Shown: one piece after another, positions 23,642-33,513 of the stretch | How the letters are laid out: each line of letters begins with the position of its first letter | Numbering within the stretch: position 1 is the first letter of the stretch | DNA from: Bolinopsis microptera | Taxonomy: Eukaryota > Ctenophora > Tentaculata > Lobata > Bolinopsidae | Direction: 5' to 3' | DNA: 64,000 bases | Assembly: GCF_026151205.1 (NCBI RefSeq) | Contig: NC_087075.1 | Location: 9,041,303 to 9,105,302 of the forward strand | Position numbers and translations under genes: made by a program | Notes under the pieces: generated by a model | The model's database searches: none | Told to the model about the DNA's origin: nothing | The model's input: only the letters and a program-made list of their open reading frames with translations

Positions 23642-24215
23642 TCTGGATAGGTTCGGATTGCCACATTACAAGGTCATGCAATGGAACTGAACCTTAACTA
23701 CAGTTCAACAGTGTGAGCGGTTAATATCTATTTGAGGGATCAGTGCGGGGAAGGCCCCCTTTTTTAACAGCTGAAAAGTTTTCATGCGCAGTGTAATCAG
23801 TTAATGTTGAATGAAAGTAATGAGACGAGGGCATATTTTGTCTGATTAGGATGGGGACCCATCACCTAATTTGCGATTAAGGCTGTTGTTAAAACTTTTA
23901 ATATTTTATACTCGAGATTTTTAATCATTTTAATAATCCACTTGAAATAAAACGGATCGTTTTGAGTACAATTGATTAAGTTTCTAATTTATCACAGATC
24001 ATATTAATAATAACTTAGTGTGTATTCATTAATGAATTACGTTCACGATATTGGATAATCCGCCATCCGGATTCCGGTGTACTTCAATCTAATCTAAATA
24101 CAAAATTGTTCGCCCAGTAATCAAAAGCCTAGAAGTAGAATAACTTAATAACAATTAATAATGTCCACAACTCATACGCTATCTCTTGATCCTGGTACTT
24201 TAAATCTATCCTTCA
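23642..24215. other. Intergenic, no gene recognised
   Basis: AT-rich; it separates the plus-strand small membrane gene from a run of minus-strand exons. Nothing identifiable. Confidence 0.4.
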
Positions 24216-24600
24216 GCGAGTTTATAGTCTAAACTTCTACTTGAGCTTCAGCCATACGTCTCCGAATTGGTCTACCGCGGATATCGTATCCGAACTGCCA
24301 ACCTGAAAGAATCGTTTAGTTTGAAGATGAATTTAGTAATCATCCAAAACGGTTGCAATAGATGCTGGGAAATAAAGCAATAAAAGCATACGTTTTTTGT
24401 TATTTTTCAAGCTGAACTCCGTCTTCTGAAGCCCCTTCAATATTGAAAATGTCGACCACTTCGCTTGGAATAGCAACTGTCAGAATGATAATGGTGTTCG
24501 TATTATAGGAACTTGCATCTACGAATTCTCCAAATATCACAAATTTATGATGAACATAAAATGCAGTTGTAAAATTCCAGGGCGATAATATAGCGATTAC
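24216..24600 (-). CDS. Unassigned exon-like open stretches downstream of NDUFB7
   Basis: Two minus-strand stretches look coding. About 24407-24600 reads VIAILSPWNFTTAFYVHH, KFVIFGEFVDASSYNTNT and IIILTVAIPSEVVDIFN. About 24230-24305, after GATTCTTTCAG, is open to a stop in two frames: WQFGYDIRGRPIRRRMAEAQ in one, GSSDTISAVDQFGDVWLKLK in the other. A donor-like GGA/GTTCAG at the end of the first would fit the second reading. They could be the 3' exons of a separate gene or of a longer NDUFB7 transcript. I do not recognise the protein. Confidence 0.35.
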
Positions 24601-25691
24601 GCGCGCTGTTTATGCGCGCGTTTTGCGCATAAAAGTGGTGCACTACCATACAAAAATATACAAAAAAAGCTAGTAAAAAGTTCGCGCGTACCGCTGTCAT
24701 TCGCCATTAGCTTGTCCCTCTTATTGTCGAATATCTCAGCAGAAAATGGAACTTTTCTCCACAATCCCTCTTTCTTCAGACATTTCTTCTCCGCTACTCG
24801 ATCCAGGTTGTCTCTTATCTGGCACTGGTCCCAACCCTCCTTCCAGCGCTGAAAAAGTGGAGGGTATATCAAACATTCATAATGCATAATATTATATACT
24901 ATTATGTATATTATAAATTATATTATACAAGGGATTGTTCGCATGTTGCGTCAGCCATATTTTGGCTATTTTATACCATCTCCTTTCAGCTTGAGGTTCA
25001 TCACGAAGAAGTTGTAAACTACACACGTGACTTAACTTGCACGTGTGACTTCAACACGTGACTTACATGACAGACACGTGACTTACATGACAGACACGTG
25101 ACTTACATGACAGACACGTGACTTACATGACAGACACGTGACTTACATGACAGACACGTGACTTACATGACAGACAGTTTTATGAGCTTTGCGGGTCCAG
25201 TTGTTGTCAACAAGACAGTTCCTCCAGGGGATAAACCAGTGAGCACAATAGTCCCTGTAAATAAACTACAATTGATTTTACTGATTATTAATAAATTGAT
25301 GATAAAGTACAGTTAATTTTACTGATACTTACTGCGTTTTACAACTGTACATCTTATGATATAATATGGAAACTTTTAACAAGATAGTGGGAGTGCAAAT
25401 TAAGTGGATTTAGGATATAATACTACTCTTTAACTGATTAACTAATTAACTGACTATTTAGCTGACTAATTACCTGTAATAAAGGGGCACTTTCTGTCGG
25501 TGCATTTCTTCCTGGCTGACCCACATTTTCTTGGTCCGTTGTCTGCACGGATTCTCAAGTCCGCGGCGCTCGTGCGCTTCTTTTTCCTCGAGCGCGCGGT
25601 CCTTCATCACGCGCCATGGTCCTACGAAGGGCGTGTACTTTTCATTGGCCGGTACGTTGGACGTTGACTCATTCAACACCTCCTCAGACAT
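24597..25691 (-). CDS. NDUFB7: NADH dehydrogenase 1 beta subcomplex subunit 7 homologue
   Basis: Three exons with consistent phases: 25691-25474, 25254-25167 and 24848 to 24692 (GT donor) or to the stop at 24597 if unspliced. The product has the twin CX9C signature: first C-AHWFIPWRN-C, then C-HRWKEGWDQ-C, the latter created exactly by the exon 2/3 junction. The preceding VSQEEMHRQ...YYRDYCAH matches the family's TQQEMM...LRDYCAH. NDUFB7 is an intermembrane-space accessory subunit of respiratory complex I, imported by the MIA40 disulfide relay. A charged helical tail (NLDRVAEKKCLKKEG) follows, as usual. The N-terminus carries FVGPWRVMKDRALEEKEAHE. The donor of intron 2 is repeated six times in a 20-bp minisatellite. 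Identity is strong; the C-terminal end is uncertain. Confidence 0.8.
25055..25172. repeat. 20-bp minisatellite made of duplicated 5' splice sites
   Basis: Six copies of ACACGTGACTTACATGACAG. On the gene's strand each copy reads CTGTCAT/GTAAGTCACGTG, repeating the end of NDUFB7 exon 2 plus its GTAAGT donor. Donors fall at 25166, 25146, 25126, 25106, 25086 and 25066. Each unit also has the E-box CACGTG. Two diverged half-units follow at 25021-25054. Confidence 0.95.
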
Positions 25692-26482
25692 TGGCTGTTC
25701 ATTGTAGTGGTCATGTTTACATTGTAAGTGATCATATTATGTATGATACAGAAATATTATATATGCCGTATAGACTACAGTTAGTGATCAAATGTAAAAT
25801 GAATATTTGGTTTTTAAATGTAACCAGATGTATTGACAAATTTAAATTTCACGAGGGATACCAATTGGAAATTAACATAGATTTTAGACCTAGTGTGATC
25901 TATATTATAGGTTAACTAGACTGCTGAAGGAAATATTCTGTAGTTTCACTTTCATCGATTATATTTAATAGACACTTAATATTATAATTTTATTTTATCA
26001 AGTAAATAAGCGATGTAAAAAAGACAAATAGTATCATTAAAATATATATATATTGGTTACAAGTATGAAAACACACTAAAAAGGACATTAATGCCGCCTG
26101 AAAAGCTGTTTATAATACTATTCAACACAATGATTAACTGTTACATTGCCATAGTCTATCCAACAACACATGAATACTTAGCGACAGGTAATGTAACAAG
26201 AAAAAACGTTCGTACAATTATAATAAAGTCTTGCTCCTTTATTTCAGTCCCTAATGTATCTGTGTCGGGGATCATGGTAAGATTGTTTCATTTCTAGTCA
26301 GCTGATTAAGTTTCACAGAATCGAGCTGTAATTACCCACATTAGAACACTTCATATCATGACATGACGACACGTGACGTCACACCACGTGCCGTGACGTC
26401 ACACCACGTGCCGTGACGTCACGTGACATGACGTCACACCACTTGCCATGACGTTAAACCACCGTGCCATGACGTCGTACCT
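25692..26482. other. Intergenic region with CRE/E-box minisatellite
   Basis: No gene supported in 25692-26355. From 26362 to 26478 there are five to six units of about 21 bp containing TGACGTCA-type and CACGTG motifs ('catgacgtcacaccacgtgc'). These end right at the stop of the 52-residue gene on the minus strand. Confidence 0.6.
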
Positions 26483-26641
26483 CTAACTATAACCCTGATC
26501 GAGCGCATCAGCTTTATCCATAAGTTCAACCTTCTCCGTTTTGAGTCTGTAGAACAAAGTCCCAGATACAGCAGTCAATATCGCTGCAGCTACCAGTCTC
26601 CAGTTCTTGTCTTTCATTGGTATTGGAGAGTATCTCACCAT
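26483..26641 (-). CDS. 52-residue single-pass membrane protein
   Basis: ATG at 26641, stop TAG at 26483-26485. The product starts MVRYSPIPMKDKNWR, then has one hydrophobic helix (LVAAAILTAVSGTLFY, about 16-31) and a charged tail ending DKADALDQGYS. Short basic N-terminus, single helix and acidic/basic tail are typical of small inner-mitochondrial-membrane or ER proteins. I do not recognise the family. It is unspliced as read. Its 3' flank is the CRE/E-box minisatellite. Support is the clean frame, the TM segment and its position among small mitochondrial-type genes; it could be one exon of something larger. Confidence 0.45.
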   Translation of the reverse strand: MVRYSPIPMKDKNWRLVAAAILTAVSGTLFYRLKTEKVELMDKADALDQGYS

Positions 26642-27255
26642 GTTAACTGGGCTGGTGAGTCAGTTACTTGTAGGAAACTTTGGGGGACTGTTGTGGAATT
26701 ATATAGTATTAAGGTGGTTCGGTGCAAATGTGATTCAGGACACTTTGTGTCGACACTTGATTATACGTATTTGGTGAGCAAATAATTAGCTTGTGATGGT
26801 GTGTAGTGCTAAAGGCAGCATAATTTACACACAATTGTTAACTACTTTGGCTATGAGGACAAGTCCGACCAAGTGAAAATATTGTAAAACAGTGGAACAG
26901 TGGCTGAAAACATTGCAATTATTACATATAAAACAGTGATCATCTTGATCAAAATGTAAAATTTCAAAGTGAAAATTTGGGGAAAATTTTAATGTGTGAT
27001 GTTGTTACCGTTACAATTTAAATATGTGGGTGATATCACATGGTTATATTAAGATGTACCGTTGAAAACAGTATCTCAAATTACAATAACTACAATAATT
27101 ACTCATTGTTGAAGATAATTTAAATAACTTAGGCTCTCTACTGCGTCTCTAGGGGATAAAAATTATCTTGAGGCTGACAACAAATCAGGCTGCATAACGT
27201 AACAGCCAAACGTTATCATGACATGACGTCACACCACGTGACATAACGTCACACC
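26642..27255. other. Intergenic; short CRE/E-box repeat at its right end
   Basis: AT-rich, no gene. At 27218-27254 there are two units of 'catgacgtcacaccacgtga', directly abutting the stop of WDR45B. Confidence 0.5.
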
Positions 27256-28672
27256 TCAATCATCCGACAACAACATGAACTTAAACTGCTCCTCCTTGAA
27301 AGTCTCCCCCTTATCATTCCACCTTATCTTAAAATAATACCCCGAACTACTAATAACAATGACAGTATTCTCATCATTCCCAAAACAGCAGACAGACGGT
27401 AGCCCCTGGGACAAAGTGTGCTTAGTAACAGACCTGCTCTTGCTCTTCCCATCCAGTGAGAAGATATGGAGGGTCTTGGTATCTGAGGTCACACACAAAA
27501 GATTGGATAGTCTGTTGAAGGCTACACTGGAAATGTGAGCTTTGTTAGTGCCCCGCCGTAACTCGTACAACAACAAGCACGTATGTGTGTCAAATATTCT
27601 GATGAGCGTCCCTTTGTCGGACGCGGTGGCGAGCATGGTGCCCTGCATGTTTAGGGAGAGTATAGCGAGTGGGCCCGTGTGCGCGGGGATCATCCGCATC
27701 TGACTCTGGGAATCCTCCGCTATGTTAACCAGGGAGACCTGCCCTTTGTCCACCCCAGGGAACGCTAAGAGTGAGGTGGTGGTGCACAGTTCTGTTAACC
27801 CAGCAGGGTTGACACTAGTAGAGTAACACAGCAGTAGGACAGGGTTGTGATCCAATGTGTACACGTACACTTCCTCTAAAGTCACTACAACTATCCGGTC
27901 CCTCTTCAGCTTCACGCTCAGTACGGGGTGGGACATCTCTATCTCGCAGACTGGACGCTGGATCTGGTCCTCCCATACTACTACCTTGGTGGTGTCCCAC
28001 GTGGGGTCCTGTCCTGGGGAGAGAGGAGTGTTAGTGGCTGCTGGTCACACCACGTGGCATGACGTCACACCACGTGACATGACGCCATACCACGTGACTA
28101 TTTTATACAGTGAACATGATATCATAAAACATAATATAATTTGAAGGAAATTTTCCGCCATAAGGAATAAATGTCATTCTACCTGTACCTCTTAGAAGCT
28201 GATTGATCTATAGAAACACTTTTAAACTGAAAGTAACTGAAAGTAACTGAAAGTAACTGAAACTAAACCTCCACCGACGAGTGCGAGATAACAACACCTA
28301 AACAGCATCTCCACGTGACCAATACCATGATTAAAATTCTGAAACTGCAGCTGTTTTACAGGATCACAGTTGAAGATCCGCACACCAACCTCATCACCAC
28401 ACGCAAAACAGCTGTGATCCTGGTTCAGTCCTACAAGAGTTACAAGACTTACAAGAGTTACAAGAGTTACAAGAGTTACAAAAATTACAAGAGTTACAAG
28501 AGTTATGAATTAGAATTTTGAATTTCGATCGTAAAATTAATAATCTTTTTTATTGTTATCCTGTATAATAGATTTAATATTAATACAATTTAAAAGAAAA
28601 AGAAAGATCTTGAAAAGAATGATTTATGTAACCTATGAAGAGTAACCCATCTCTGTTGCCGTCGACTTTCAT
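27256..28672 (-). CDS. WDR45B: WIPI3/WDR45B-like autophagy beta-propeller protein
   Basis: Three exons with GT-AG borders: 28672-28633 ([13 protein letters not shown]), 28430-28269 ([20 protein letters not shown] to YLALVGG) and 28013-27256. All junctions split a glycine codon (G/GA). The protein is 319 residues, near the 344 of human WDR45B. It shows the PROPPIN signature LRRG at about 219-222 (phosphoinositide-binding FRRG-type motif), [36 protein letters not shown] and [16 protein letters not shown]3/4 proteins bind PI3P on autophagic membranes and link to ATG2. The N-terminal [16 protein letters not shown] favours WDR45B over WDR45. A 9-bp repeat forms the intron 1 acceptor, and a 10-bp repeat lies behind the exon 2 donor. 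No break seen; complete in the window. Confidence 0.92.
28045..28108. repeat. CRE/E-box minisatellite in WDR45B intron 2
   Basis: Three units of 'caccacgtggcatgacgtca' type, homologous to 26362-26478 and 27218-27254. Each unit combines a TGACGTCA-like and a CACGTG palindrome. Confidence 0.85.
28226..28264. repeat. 10-bp repeat (AACTGAAAGT) behind the WDR45B exon 2 donor
   Basis: Three and a half copies. On the gene strand they read TTACTTTCAG, each ending in an acceptor-like CAG, placed within 45 bases of the GT donor at 28268. Confidence 0.9.
28431..28505. repeat. 9-bp repeat forming the WDR45B intron 1 acceptor
   Basis: Eight copies of ACAAGAGTT and variants. On the gene strand the unit is AACTCTTGT; the last copy reads CTCTTGTAG and supplies the AG acceptor at 28431-28432. 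Confidence 0.9.
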
Positions 28673-28841
28673 CAAGGTTTGGGGCTACATGTTACAACTA
28701 CAGCTACATGATCTGTTAAAATAGTTGTGTTAGATTGTTGAACAATTATTATGCTATCTTGATTGGTAGTGTTAAGTGTATAGTTTGAAATCATGTATTT
28801 TAGTTATTATTAGTTATTAAGATTCAAAATTTTCAATTTAA

Positions 28842-31521
28842 CCCATTAGGGACGATAGGGTCGTTTACGACCCACCTTTTCTAGAGGCTATAGAGGACAA
28901 ACCATAATACTAAACGCAACGAATCTTTCGCACATATGCTCAAAATTTATTGGGCTACATTATTGACTTTCCAGTCGAGACCCAATTAATTACTAACAAC
29001 TAAATAATTAGGCTAATTAGTCGTCATAATTGGAAAATATTTCACTTTACTTCTTGCCTTGATTGGGACATTAAAACTTTATGTAGGCTTATTTTGTTGA
29101 GGACAAAATAGTTGCGGGCAACGATTTCCTTGAGACATATGAAAAGCCCGTGATAATCAGATGTTCACAAACAGAGCTAGACGCTGTTTACTAACTGCAG
29201 TCGCATACGACCCACTCGTCCGGGTCGCAAACGACCCATCACGGTTTTTCGGCTTTAACTTCTGAAACAAAGACGTTAGGATAAAATAAAAACTGTAGCA
29301 TAAGTTAAAAACATATGGTCAATACTGTGTAACTCTAACTTTTTAAAAATAAAGAATTTGGGTCATTAACGACCCACTCGGCTCACTTGCTTATTACTAC
29401 ATATGTCCATGTAACTTCTTGAATTCAGCCTAAAGCATGACATCATAAGTTCAAAATCGCCTCTCAGCAAGTGATAATCATCATAAACTGCGAAAAATCG
29501 GTTAAATGGGTCATTAGCGACCCACTAGGACCACAAAATTGATTAATTAAATATAATGTTGTCAAACTTTTACAAATATTAGTATAAAAACATGTTATAT
29601 CTTGGTCATTACTCCTGTACGTTGATTTAACTTTTAAAATCGATCAACTGGGTCAATAACGACCCACTCGGAAGTTGAACCACCTCATCAATTATTATCA
29701 GTATCATGCTGTTCCACCATCAAGAAAGACACTCGTAGGTCTTAATTCCACGCAAACCACGGGTGGCTGACTACTAGCCCTTCTGAGATCCAGGGCCAAC
29801 TGAAGGGCCGTCATCACTCATCAAAGAGCTGCGAGAATAACACTACTGCATATGCCTGGAGTTGCGTCCTGACTATAATACTATGGTGCGTGAAAATCTG
29901 TACCGAAAGGACCGTGGCCGTGCCGCAAAAGAAAAGGAATCGGCCCTCGTTCCTAACTTGCTAGGTAATAGCCATGCTGTTGTTGTTGCTTATTAGATTC
30001 TGTTACCTTTTTCGTCAATTTCGAATCTTGGTAAACGACCTGCTACAACCCACCGCTTGAGACCCAGGGTCCCACGGTGATCAGATCATGTCACTCAAGA
30101 AAAATCCCCTGAACGAAGTATACGAGATATCATGTAACCTTGGGTAAATACTGAAAGACGAGTGGTCAAATTGCATATTCTAATCCAACATGCCAGTATG
30201 TTTTTTTCATTCCTAGAAAGTACGAGAATAACTAAACAACTGCTGCATTCAGATGGCTACATCTACAGCTCTGTGAAGAAGGACAAGGAAAAAGCCCCCC
30301 CCCCCCCCCCCCCCCATTTGGCTGGCGGTGCTGCAACCTGCAATCTCTCAGACAACTACCTCGTTTTGGGTAACAAACCCCGCAACAACGAGGCAGCTTT
30401 CAAAACGAAAACAAGTATTACGTAATCGGCCGAGAGGGAGGGGAGTTTCCAAATGATTAAGCTTGTGTAATTTTGACATAATAGCTATGTGGTGGGGGGG
30501 GGGGGGGGGGGGCGTAAAAATTGTCCAATAAGTGATTACGTAATATATGAACGGCCCCTAAGAAGTAAAAAAAGGGAGCTGCGAAGAGAGTAGATGCAGC
30601 CATCTGAAATCTGAATCCAGCAGTTGTATAGTTCTTCTTGGACGTTCTAGGAATCGGGAAAAGATAGGCATGTTGTTTGCTGTCTCACGACATTACGGTC
30701 GTGTACTAACAGCTGATAAACTCACCTACCTATCAATCCAATTCTGCCCATTATTCGTCAGTCATTGGGTGACGTGATCTGCAGATTACCGTGAGACTCC
30801 AGATCTCAGAAGGGCTAGTAGTCAGCCACCCGTGGTTTGCGTGGAATTAAGACCTACGAGTGTCTTTCTTGATGGTAGAACAACATGATACTGATAATTA
30901 ATGTCGTGGTTCAACTTCCGAGTGGGTCGTTATTGACCCAGTTGATCGATTTTAAAATTTAAATCAACGTACAGGAGTAATGACCAAGATATAACATGTT
31001 TTTATACTAATATTTGTAAAAGTTTGACAACATTATATTTAATTAATCAATTTTGTGGTCTTAGTGGGTCGCTAATGACCCATTTAACCGACTTTTCGCA
31101 GTTTATGATGATTATCACTTGCTGAGAGGCGATTTTGAACTTATGATGTCATGCTTTAGGCTGAATTCAAGAAGTTACATGGACATATGTAGTAATAAGC
31201 AAGTGAGCCGAGTGGGTCGTTAATGACCCAAATTCTTTATTTTAAAAAAGTTAGAGTCACACAGTATTGACCATATGTTTTTAACTTATGCTTTTTATTT
31301 TATTTTATCCTAACGTCTTTGTTTCAGAAGTTAAAGCCGAAAAACCGTGATGGGTCGTTTGCGACCCGGACGAGTGGGTCGTATGCGACCATAGCTGTAT
31401 CTTTTAAAGTAAACGAGATACAGATTAGCTTTTTTGGATATCTCATTTTTGCTGTAAAGTGACCTAGTGTGTTAAACGGCATCAAAATCGGCAAACTTTA
31501 AAACTCGTCGTCCCTAATGGG
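28842..31521. mobile_element. TTAA-flanked foldback element, piggyBac-like ends
   Basis: Both ends are flanked by TTAA (28838-28841 and 31522-31525) and start with the inverted repeat CCCATTAGGGACGA, the pattern of piggyBac elements. From about 29208 and 31390 inward, long inverted arms of about 600 bp match closely. Weaker inverted similarity continues to C21 (30295-30315) and G19 (30494-30512) tracts that face each other. Each arm carries several GGGTCGT..ACGACCC palindromes at roughly 100-180-bp spacing. No transposase frame is present, so it is non-autonomous. Confidence 0.85.
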
Positions 31522-31525
31522 TTAA

Positions 31526-31810
31526 AGCTTTAGCAACTCATTTATTTTTGGGACGATTGATAAAATGAATAGGCCAAGTGAATAATTTACAAAATCTAAA
31601 CCAACTTGACAAGGGTGCATGTTCACAAATCAAAATGTATGTAATATAATACCCATGAAAATCGTCTATTTCTGTGAAACACAGTAATACTTTCATTTCA
31701 ATCTTACATTCTGTGTTTCAGTAACATAATATGTAGACCACCAATTAACATACTGTTTTAAATTTATATGTTTTGGCAGTTAAATTAATAAATGCAATCA
31801 CAATATTATG
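31526..31810. other. AT-rich spacer, no gene
   Basis: Nothing recognised between the TTAA foldback and the next minus-strand frame. Confidence 0.4.
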
Positions 31811-32014
31811 TTATTTAGATTTAATGAGTATAGCTCTTGATGCTGTCAACACTGCAGTCGAAATGATAATAGGATAATGTTGTGATAACAAACAAGCTAT
31901 TTCTCTTATTGGTTGTTTTACTTTTCTACTTGATCTCCCAATATTTTTCAATAATTTAACAGTTTCCTCCACCAAGTATCCTCTATTGATATGATGCAAT
32001 AATCCAGAACACAA
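31811..32014 (-). CDS. Short open frame just downstream of the 129-residue gene
   Basis: A 67-residue frame (GLLHHINRGYLVEETVKLLK through TASRAILIKSK) begins 19 bases after the stop of the preceding gene on the same strand. It is helical with a hydrophobic C-terminal stretch (YPIIISTAVLTASRAILI). It could be a terminal exon of another gene, a downstream reading frame in the same mRNA, or chance. Not recognised. Confidence 0.25.
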   Translation of the reverse strand: MCSGLLHHINRGYLVEETVKLLKNIGRSSRKVKQPIREIACLLSQHYPIIISTAVLTASRAILIKSK

Positions 32015-32033
32015 CTAAGTAGATTGATAGGCG

Positions 32034-32423
32034 CTACTCTGATTTCTTGTAGTAGATGATTTTGTTATACTCATCATTACTCCAAATAGGAGCACCTTCC
32101 ACATCTTCAATTCCACGTATTGGTCGCACAGTATCAGATGTTATTTCAGTTGCCTTATGTCCCAATGGCTCAAACTTTCTCATTGGAATGTTTCTCTTGA
32201 TATGTTCGTCCCAAACATCTGGAACATCTGTCAGGGGATAAAGATGAATATCACCAGTGTCTAGTTCGAATTTCTGCATCATTTTCTCCCAGTGCATGTC
32301 ATATGCATAAAGACCAGAAACGAACGCTGTTATACCACAAACAGTCACTTTCCACATTTTTGGTAGAGGATGTCGGGAGTACCTCATTCCATTACGAGGT
32401 GTAAAGGCTTTAGCCAACGACAT
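32034..32423 (-). CDS. 129-residue single-pass, probably mitochondrial, membrane protein
   Basis: ATG at 32423, stop at 32034. An acceptor-like CTTACAG lies about 10 bases upstream of the ATG, suggesting a 5' UTR intron and making this Met a sensible start. The product begins MSLAKAFTPRNGMRYSRHPL (basic, presequence-like), has a hydrophobic helix (VTVCGITAFVSGLYAY, about 27-42), then a soluble tail with VPDVWDEHIKRNIPMRKF and ending NKIIYYKKSE. Small basic N-terminus, one helix and a Trp-Asp-rich tail resemble accessory subunits of respiratory complexes. A weak P-x-x-W-x-x-x-x-K/R-x-P-x-x-R pattern recalls NDUFB5, but this is not enough to name it. No second exon is needed. Confidence 0.6.
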   Translation of the reverse strand: MSLAKAFTPRNGMRYSRHPLPKMWKVTVCGITAFVSGLYAYDMHWEKMMQKFELDTGDIHLYPLTDVPDVWDEHIKRNIPMRKFEPLGHKATEITSDTVRPIRGIEDVEGAPIWSNDEYNKIIYYKKSE

Positions 32424-32549
32424 AATCTTAACCTGTAAGATATTATCAAAGCAATTGAATAATTGTAGTATAACAATTATTGTATTTATAAATATAAACA
32501 GCTTAAAACATAAACTAGACTGTGTCTTGAAAAATGATATATTACAGTT

Positions 32550-32690
32550 AGTAAAACAAAGTATTTTTTTAGTAAAACAAAGTATTTTTTTAGTAAAACA
32601 AAGTATCTTATTTATTAGCAGTGCAATCAATTCATATGATATTGATTGAAATAAATTTTCGTGCACATACAGAATGAATGGTTAATAATT
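32550..32690. repeat. Dispersed repeat with triplicated 19-bp unit
   Basis: Three copies of 'agtaaaacaaagtattttt' followed by 'cttatttattagcagtgcaa' and 'tgaaataaattttcgtgcac'. Parts recur at 37060-37135 and 63590-63655, so it is a dispersed family and may mark retroelement boundaries. Confidence 0.75.
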
Positions 32691-33513
32691 TAATACATAT
32701 GTAGACCAAGGTCTGTGCACGGGATGCTTCCTGGAAGAATCCAGTTCTTTTAGCGGGGCACCCTACCTAAAGCCAAATTGAGATATGATAATCATATTCC
32801 TAGAGAAATAATCAGAAATCGAATACCAATCAAATAATATGATATATAGGAGTAGTAACCATATTTACTATGCAAAATGCCCCAACCACATAGTGTAAAT
32901 TTATATAGAATTCAAATTCCATATCATCATTAAACCTCAATAGTCAATATAATAGCCCAAGCAAAATTAAATAACTTCTTATATACCTTACTGTCATACT
33001 ACAAATTAATTAAACATTTGAAATCTGTTAACCAGAGAATAAATTTCTAAACCTAATGCAAGTGAAATAATTTAGATGCAATAATGAATGCCTAATGTGA
33101 GTATCATCTGTCAATGTCCTTGTAAAAAAGTCTGTAAAAGTAACTAATATAGAAGAAAAAACAGGAAGTTGTCGTCTGTTGAGAAATAAATAAAATATCT
33201 AGAATATAAATTAGAATATAAAATAACATTCAGTCAATGTGTCGTCAATAAACTGTACAATTATCAAATGTTAAAACTGGGTGATACAGTCACCAAAAAT
33301 AAATACTAAGTATAATAAGTAAATAAATTAAATGTGGTCTATAAAACTACCACTAGGTATAATAGGTCAATAAATTAAAAGTGGTTTATAAAACTACCAC
33401 TGTGCGAACCCTTTCTCCAGTTAAAACATGTCAGTCATGTGCAAAATCAATCAAAATGGTAAGGTGGTAAAAAAAGGGAAAATCCTTTCGATACATCAAT
33501 TATATACCTCAGA
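32691..33513. other. No gene; 46-bp tandem duplication
   Basis: AT-rich. At about 33310-33402 a unit of about 46 bp ('taaataaattaaatgtggtc', then 'tataaaactaccact') is present twice in tandem. No gene recognised. Confidence 0.5.

Noticed and set aside
24970-25015. Possible extra exon (YNFFVMNLKLKGDG) within NDUFB7 intron 2
   Set aside because: Inclusion in phase 0 gives a stop and would break the second CX9C motif that exons 2 and 3 form directly.
32034-32423. Naming this gene NDUFB5
   Set aside because: Only a loose Pro/Trp/Lys pattern supports it; the TM position and tail do not convincingly match.
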